From Eutypa lata (taxonomy: Eukaryota; Ascomycota; Sordariomycetes; Xylariales; Diatrypaceae), in NCBI GenBank assembly GCA_022661535.1, contig JAKULF010000011.1, positions 2,108,001 to 2,172,000 on the forward strand: a stretch of 64,000 nucleotides of DNA, read 5' to 3'. The position numbers and the translations under genes were made by a program. Positions within the stretch are counted from its first letter, which is position 1, and each line of letters begins with the position of its first letter. This document shows, piece by piece, positions 58,314-64,000 of the stretch. Under the pieces are notes generated by a model. It had not been told where the DNA came from and searched no databases. It saw only the letters and a list, made by a program, of their open reading frames with translations.

Positions 58314-59159
58314 CTAGTCGAATTTCTCCATGGAGTCGGCCGAACCGCCGAGCTCGATGAATCGATTATACCACCAGTTCCACCGTGCCATGTCGAGTGG
58401 TGCCTCCCTATTGCCACCTACGCAAGCGGCATAGAGCGGACCGCACGTGTAAGACCTTCGAGTCGTTTCGTTGAGCATGATGCGGTCTCGAATAATATTA
58501 TGGTACAGGTTGAGCCACTCGGTGACTACGAGGACCAGGGAAGCATATTCGTGACGGGGCCATTTGTCACTGTGCTCTAAAGCGATGACCATGTTCAGGA
58601 CGAAGAAGCCATCCTCATCAATAATCCTTTTCCCGCAGAAACGAGCCGCGAAAGCGTTGAAGTTCTTGTGGAGGTCCAACTTAGTGAGGGGCTGGGGGTT
58701 GTCCTCGTTATCATCCGTCACATCTGGATATTCGGGTAGTTGGAGTATATAAGCTGTAGGTGGTTGAATAGAGATCTCCATGTTAGAAAACAAGTCAAAC
58801 CCCAAAAGGGAGAAGGGAGGGGGCTCATAAGGGGTGATGGCAGAGTATAGAAGAAGAGACTTACAGCTGCACGAGTTTAGACCTGACGCTAACATGTCTT
58901 TCATATTATCAACAGGACAAGAACGATGGTTGAGGACATGGCCAAAGAATTCCACCACTTGGTCCGGATTGGGGAACCGATGCCAATTCACAGTGATGTA
59001 CCAGAAAACACCTTCTTTAAAGACATATAATTTATGCTCTTCCGGAATTGTTTCAACGATATTAATAAACCTTGTTTGCTGCCCCTGAATGCCATGCATA
59101 GCGACAGTCAAGATGGTTTCATTCATGTTTTCAACAGCGCACAGGATCTCGGTAGCCAT
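58314..59159 (-). CDS. DUF3632-like protein, copy B
   Basis: Model complement(join(58314..58753,58865..59159)), 244 aa. The start is MATEILCAVENMNETIL. The N-terminal half has YVFKEGVFWYITVNWHRFPN. The second half has DLHKNFNAFAARFCGKRII, then EWLNLYHNIIRDRI and the family signature YTCGPLYAAC plus MARWNWWYNRFIELGG. The N-AFAARL and RW-x-W-x2-RF pattern matches fungal DUF3632 proteins as I remember them; the role of that family is unknown. The intron (111 nt, GTAAGT donor, CTACAG acceptor, phase 1) is a multiple of three without stops, so an unspliced message would still be open. It is the left-most apparently intact gene of the array and the closest relative of broken copy A. Confidence 0.75.
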   Translation of the reverse strand: MATEILCAVENMNETILTVAMHGIQGQQTRFINIVETIPEEHKLYVFKEGVFWYITVNWHRFPNPDQVVEFFGHVLNHRSCPVDNMKDMLASGLNSCSCKSLLLYSAITPYEPPPFSLLGFDLFSNMEISIQPPTAYILQLPEYPDVTDDNEDNPQPLTKLDLHKNFNAFAARFCGKRIIDEDGFFVLNMVIALEHSDKWPRHEYASLVLVVTEWLNLYHNIIRDRIMLNETTRRSYTCGPLYAACVGGNREAPLDMARWNWWYNRFIELGGSADSMEKFD

Positions 59160-60083
59160 TCTGGGGTATAATTCTTACCTATGCGGACAGGTGGGTATTG
59201 TGTATGTCTAGCCGTTTAGGAAAAATTAAGTTCTTCTTTTAAGGATATATGCACGGGTTATATAGGTATGAAGCCTAGTAATACAACAACAAGAATGATT
59301 CCCCTAATGACATCCTTGTGTAGCTATGTGAGTCATGTTAATATATCGTAAAATGGCCATTAGCCAATGCCTTTGTCTGAGATTAACTCCTAGATAGAAT
59401 GTTTTCCTCGGCCAAACAAAGCCGGCCTGACGTTGTTAGTGCCACAATGGGTTCTATTTAGGCCAGGAAAAATGGTGTATGATTCATAGTTCCTTCTTTC
59501 GTAGCGATGTATTGCTTGTGTAAACAACATAGAAATTCCAGTCTAACTCACTATCAATACCAGACATGCTCCAAGCAAATTTATCGTCTCCCGATTCGCC
59601 CCCCCAGCTGTAAGGATAATGAAGAGTCTACCATCTTGTCCATTCCACATTTATATACACATTGTGAAACCCTGATGACTGTTCCATAGCTCTAGAAAGC
59701 TTAAATGTATTAGGAACGTAAGTTTGAAGTGTCTGCTATTATCTATGTACCTCTGGTTTAACAACACATTACAAACGTCTGAATGTCTATGTATGAAGCA
59801 ATTTCCTCCTGTTTGACCTAGTCGCCCCAAGCCACTGCTTTGCCATACTTGCCAAACCACCTAACTCTCCACACAGACACAGATATACACACACAAGTAC
59901 ACACCACCGGCTTTATACAATGTTTAATATTTCAGAACCTACTCACTAGACTACTGCACCACCGCCACCGTAATCACGAGCACAAATATACGCGAGCAGG
60001 AAAGAAAGCAACAGCGTGTATTGAATCTATCTATCTCTCTCCATATAGTGGTGGGGCTAGCCCTTAATCCTGACTATCCTTTT
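59160..60083. other. Spacer between copies B and C
   Basis: No supported gene. It contains the copy B promoter on the left and the 3' flank of copy C on the right. Confidence 0.5.
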
Positions 60084-60969
60084 CTAGCTGTGTACGAACT
60101 TAATCAATGAGTGAGGAGTTACGGCTTGGGGATAAGTGATAGTAGCAGCGGTAGCGATAGTGACAGCCTCAGGAAATGAGATCTTTCTCATCCTTTCCGC
60201 CTCCTTTACGTGCTTCTCCGAGCCCTTGGTCCTCGCAAGTTTCATCCGGCGATCGCACCAGAAATTCCAGCGACAAGGTTTGAGCTCACACTGTTTTTCG
60301 TTTTTCGAATATAGATCACCGGCGAGGTACCGGTCGTTGGTGGTCCTCTGTCTCCTGACACGCTCCCTAAGCTTATACCCATACTTCTGGAGCCAGATCT
60401 CAATGATATCGAGCCAGTAGGGCACCTCGCGAGCGGGTCTTTCGACCTCAAGACCCCCGGCCATTGCGTTCATGAAGAAGAAGACATCGTTATCGTTGTA
60501 CAGGAGACCGTGGTCCCAGAGAGCGCAAGTGAACGAATGGAAGTTGACGAGCTTGTCCATGTCTGACTTGGCGGAAGTGAATGACGCTGGTGAGAAATCG
60601 GTTAGTACGCATTTAATAACCGGGGATGGAGAATGGAAAGATGAAATATATACATAAACCACAAACGTAGCGCGACAAAGCCATAGTTAAATCAAAGGAA
60701 AACCGGTAGGATAGGTAGCTAAGTTCCTCGATGAGACTTAGAATATTCTCTGGTCGCTCAAGGGTGCTGAAGTTCACCGTCATGAAATCAAAGATTACCC
60801 AAAGGGCTTTGGGACGAGTACTCGGGTAGTCTCGGAGCGCAGACAGAATGCCAGGGGCAGCGGCCACAGGGTTGCCGTTGGACATCAAGATTGACCTGAT
60901 TTGGTTCAGAATCTGCGTATCCAAGCCTCCGACGTCTTTGGAAAGAGGTGTAGAAGAGGCTTCGGACAT
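60084..60969 (-). CDS. DUF3632-like protein, copy C
   Basis: Model complement(join(60084..60586,60660..60969)), 270 aa. It starts MSEASSTPLSKDVGGLDTQI. The N-terminal half matches the other copies (ALWVIFDFMTVNFSTLERPE). Exon 2 has DMDKLVNFHSFTCALWDHG, paralleling DKLVLLSNFHSFASMLWDNN of copy E, then VFFFMNAMAGGLEVERPARE and CRWNFWCDRRMKLAR. The usual CGPLYA motif is changed to LAGDLYSKN. The 73-nt intron has a GTTTAT donor, a perfect TACTAAC branch and a CACCAG acceptor, in the same phase 1 position as in copies A, B and D. The C-terminal tail (ITYPQAVTPHSLIKFV) has no counterpart in the others. Function unknown. Confidence 0.75.
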
Positions 60970-62175
60970 GATGGTCGGTTTCGCGTGTATAATCTCTTTA
61001 AAGGTGTCTTTTCAGCAACTGCTTGTCATCAGAGAAGTTCAGGAGCATGAGCCTACATCCTACTAAGGGGTTCTTGGTGAACTATATGTATGTGGAAAGG
61101 AAGCCGTGGAATGTTGTTGTCCTACACCACGTACCTACGTAACATTTTACTTTCCGCAACAATAGTAACTACAGATTAATAGTTTAGATTTTCCGTGTGT
61201 ATCGTCATTTATTATCAGAATATACTTCAAGACGAGTTGTTTTGTCTGCATTCTGAAGCTGGTGAGCCTATGGTGAAGCTCATACGGGTGCTTTCTTGGC
61301 TTTCTTGGCTTTCCTTTTTTCTTTTTTTCTTTTTTTGCTGATGTTAATATAGTATAATCATGTAGATATACAAACACCGCCAAATGCCAGGGGCTTAGAT
61401 ATGATGACCCCTGACTCATCGAAGCACAGTCACACGGGTACAGATGTAAACGCGCACACAAATATAATATTCAGATATGTAGACCTTATTACGTGGAATG
61501 GGTAAATGTAGCAAATCTTATTATGTACTACTAGTTAAATAGATGGGATGCTTTCAAATAGTCTTAGAAGTGGCATAACATACACAACAGCTAGATATTT
61601 TGTCAGACCATATTGAATAATACACGACAAAGGTAAATCGTCTAAGCCTTATCCTGCCTTTGTATATCTGGTTATTTTGACTGGTAGATAAGGTTTGAAT
61701 TTAAATCCAAGATTTAATCTAAAACACAAAAAAGGATAGCATAGGTAAAAGGTTATAAGACAAGTCATATCACTAGCTAATAGCAGAGTGCCCTGAAATA
61801 CACACAAAGGCAAACATGGACAGAATATGAAAAGGTTGAAATCATAAGTAAAATAACCAATTATAGATATATCTAGCTGCTGACAACAAGCATACTGCAA
61901 TATCTACCTGTCTGCCTGGTGAATTCCCTGTATAACATCCAACTATCCCCCAAAAGCCCAAAAGAAGAATAAGATCTACTAAACCACAAGAGTCATTCTT
62001 TTCCATACAGCTATCCATCCACACATAGAAATAAATCAACATCCTACCCTTATTTGCCTAGCTTCGCAACCAGGGGCTCGGTTTGACTGGCAATTACCGT
62101 CACCCTTGGAGTGATGAGTCGAGTTAGTCGGAAAATGATTATAAAATCAACACCAGACAACTGCAGGCAGGGCCC
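60970..62175. other. Spacer between copies C and D
   Basis: 1.2 kb, AT-rich, with only short ORFs. It includes a CTTT/CTTTTTTT pyrimidine tract near 61290-61340. No gene supported. Confidence 0.5.
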
Positions 62176-63112
62176 TCAATTGGTATGGATCTTGGCCAGT
62201 CTCCTAGAGGGCTCTATGAACTCTGGAAGCCCGTCCTGCGCCAGTTCCTGCGCCAGTGCGGCATATCGGTCGCACCACCAGTTCCAGCGGTTGGCGTCGA
62301 CGGGGAGATTGGTGACACCTTCCGGGATATAGCCAAACATCATGAAGGCATATATCGAGCCGCATGGGTGGTCCCGGGGCGTAGTGCGTCCGTTCTTGAC
62401 GCGGCTCCGAAAGTCGGCAGCTCGCTTGTCCTCGAGCCAGGTTTTGACCTTGTCGAGCCTGTAGCCTATTTCGAACGCGGGATCCTCCGTCTCGAAGGCG
62501 GTGACCAGGGCGTCGAAGAAAAAACGATCGCTACTCAGGAGGTTGTCGTCCCAGAGGACTTGCGCGGCGATAGAGTGCGCATTGACGAGCAGGCAATCTT
62601 TGTCTATACCAGCCCCTTGAGTTGGCTTTACCTCGGTCTCGTCATTCATCCCGCCGATTCGTGCTAGACGGATAGTGAGTTGCAATCAAGAGTAAAACTG
62701 ACAAATCGAGAAGCCAAAACAGCACCAGACATGATAGAAACTCATTAGTGGGTAGAGGAGCTAGAGGGAGCCTACCGATACAGTAATCCAAAGCCGGCAT
62801 CCATTTGTCCCCATCGATGCGCTCATTGCTCGAAATCTGCTGGACAAGCCACCTCACCCGGTCTGGCTTGGCGAACCTATCCCAGTTCACGACAATGAAC
62901 CACAAAATATGCTCCGCGATAAACGAAGGCCGGTAATCCTCTTGAACTCTTGCGAAAACAGCTGAAAACGCTGTGGAGGCATTTGATAAATCACCCTCGT
63001 GCGAGATTGATTGGATGATCCGCGCAGCATCATCAGCGGCTTGCCTGAGGTCAACGGCGGCTTGCCCGAGGTCAACGGCGGCTTGCCCGAGGGCAGCGGG
63101 TTGTGAAGACAT
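62176..63112 (-). CDS. DUF3632-like protein, copy D
   Basis: Model complement(join(62176..62663,62776..63112)), 274 aa from MSSQPAALGQAAVDL; an in-frame ATG at 63154 would add 14 residues. The N-terminus carries a short tandem repeat (LGQAAVDLGQAAVDLRQAAD) encoded by about 21-bp direct repeats at 63040-63100. Next is HILWFIVVNWDRFAKPDRVR, the same block as FWYITVNWHRF in copy B. Exon 2 has CLLVNAHSIAAQVLWDDN, RFFFDALVTAFETEDPAFEI, DHPCGSIYAFMM and ANRWNWWCDRYAALAQEL. The intron (112 nt, GTAGGC donor, GTCTAG acceptor) is at the shared phase-1 site. It is closest to copy E. Function unknown. Confidence 0.78.
63041..63100 (-). repeat. 21-bp direct repeats in copy D
   Basis: Two to three head-to-tail copies of a GGCTTGCCCGAGGTCAACGGC-like unit (plus-strand orientation) encode the LGQAAVD repeat near the N-terminus of copy D. 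Confidence 0.75.
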
Positions 63113-63489
63113 GATGGTTTGCGTGTGGGGATGCTTGCTTAGATTTTCTATCACGGCAGTAGCAGCCGATACTTTATGAAGAAGGAGAAAAAGAGTTTAG
63201 ATATTGCTAAAGTTAGGTGGTGTAGTATATATACTATGCGTGAGGCCATGGAATGCCACCATGGTGATACAGGGGTAACAAGCCGAGTGATTCATATCAA
63301 TGCCCTTGTGTAACGTAATTATGTTTTGGGGAATCTAGCAATTACCACGCCTTGACCTAAAATGACATAATCTCCTTTGTCTACGCCTATGACGAATCCA
63401 CGACCATTAATCGAGTACTATACCATTCCAGCCAAGATTCACCGGGGCGTAAAGCAAACTTATCCACTACCACTACCTACTCCCGTTTT
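63113..63489. other. Spacer between copies D and E
   Basis: Short spacer with the copy D promoter. Nothing else seen. Confidence 0.6.
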
Positions 63490-64000
63490 TCATTCTTCCA
63501 TTTTAATAGTGATTGTGGTTTCACGATTAGTAAATAGGGGTGAGGGCTGCTCGATGGGGAGCTTCTCATTCTCCGTCCCTTCAGCCTGCAACACGTACTC
63601 GGAAATCTCCCACTCCCGCGCCAGTTTCACATATCGAGCAAGCCACCAGTTCCAGCGTCTCGCGTCGACCACGCCACTTAGGGTACCGACGTCTTGGCCC
63701 ATCACTTGAGAGTATAGCGGACCACACGGGTAGGGCTCGATCTTGGGGGTGGTGTCAGTGCCAGTGCCAGTGGCAGCGGCGTTGCTGTTGTTTGCGATCT
63801 GGCCTCTTAATTTTCCAAAGCGGTCCTTCTCGGCCCAGAATCCGATGCGGTGGAGATAGGAGCCCACCTCGCAGGGTGGGTGGTCTGTTTCGAAGGCGTT
63901 GACCAGGGCTTTGACAACGAAGCGGTCGTGGTCAATAAAATTGTTATCCCAGAGCATGCTTGCAAACGAGTGGAAGTTGCTGAGCAGAACCAGCTTGTCT
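63490..64000 (-). CDS. DUF3632-like protein, copy E (5' part outside window)
   Basis: The minus-strand frame from the right edge to the stop at 63490 is open for about 170 codons and corresponds to exon 2 of the family: DKLVLLSNFHSFASMLWDNN, FVVKALVNAFETDHPPCEVG, YPCGPLYSQVMG and ARRWNWWLARYVKLAREW. An Asn/Thr/Gly insertion (NNSNAAATGTGTDTTPK) precedes the CGPLY motif, and the C-terminal tail is acidic. The first exon and the shared intron must lie to the right of this window, so the array continues there. Confidence 0.75.
   Translation of the reverse strand, partial: DKLVLLSNFHSFASMLWDNNFIDHDRFVVKALVNAFETDHPPCEVGSYLHRIGFWAEKDRFGKLRGQIANNSNAAATGTGTDTTPKIEPYPCGPLYSQVMGQDVGTLSGVVDARRWNWWLARYVKLAREWEISEYVLQAEGTENEKLPIEQPSPLFTNRETTITIKMEE

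Noticed and set aside
1..64000. CRISPR arrays, bacterial operons, insertion sequences, 5S rRNA
   Set aside because: None seen. The sequence is eukaryotic, and repeats are limited to microsatellites, minisatellites and gene-internal repeats.

Overview
This is nuclear DNA from a filamentous ascomycete (Pezizomycotina, probably a Sordariomycete). The evidence is many short GT-AG introns with CTAAC or CTGAC branch sites, typical fungal gene structures, a Zn2Cys6 regulator, fungus-restricted families (a DUF6594-type membrane protein and DUF3632-like proteins), and AT-richer spacers full of TACCTACC-type repeats. There is no bacterial-style operon logic. Genes were modelled by reading both strands and joining exons by frame, splice sites and known family sequence.

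Layout. 0-6 kb, minus strand: CWC27 (spliceosomal cyclophilin, running off the left edge), an unrecognised two-exon gene, and deoxyhypusine synthase. 8-15 kb, plus: a large SNT1-like SANT-domain protein. 16.35 kb: a tRNA-Leu(CAG) gene that seems to be cut by two mRNA-type introns in addition to its ordinary tRNA intron. 18-19 kb, minus: a short Zn2Cys6 regulator. 19-25.6 kb: a long gene-poor spacer. 25.6-34 kb, plus: inositol hexakisphosphate kinase (KCS1) and the mannosyltransferase ALG2.

34.9-47.5 kb is accessory. It holds two related coiled-coil genes (one with an early stop), a GMC-oxidoreductase fragment, an intact secreted GH27 alpha-galactosidase, a small secreted-protein candidate, a DUF6594 gene and a repeat-tailed hypothetical gene. 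47.5-55.7 kb returns to conserved genes: mitochondrial lipoate-protein ligase (minus), chorismate synthase (plus) and VPS11 (minus). 56.3 kb to the right edge is a tandem array of five minus-strand paralogues (DUF3632-like). All four copies fully in view share one phase-1 intron, the left-most copy is broken by two in-frame stops, and the right-most runs off the window.

The housekeeping genes act in separate processes: splicing, hypusination of eIF5A, chromatin, inositol pyrophosphates, N-glycosylation, lipoylation, aromatic amino acids and vacuolar tethering. They form no pathway cluster. The two observations most worth following up are the multiply interrupted tRNA-Leu gene and the expanding, partly decaying paralogue array.
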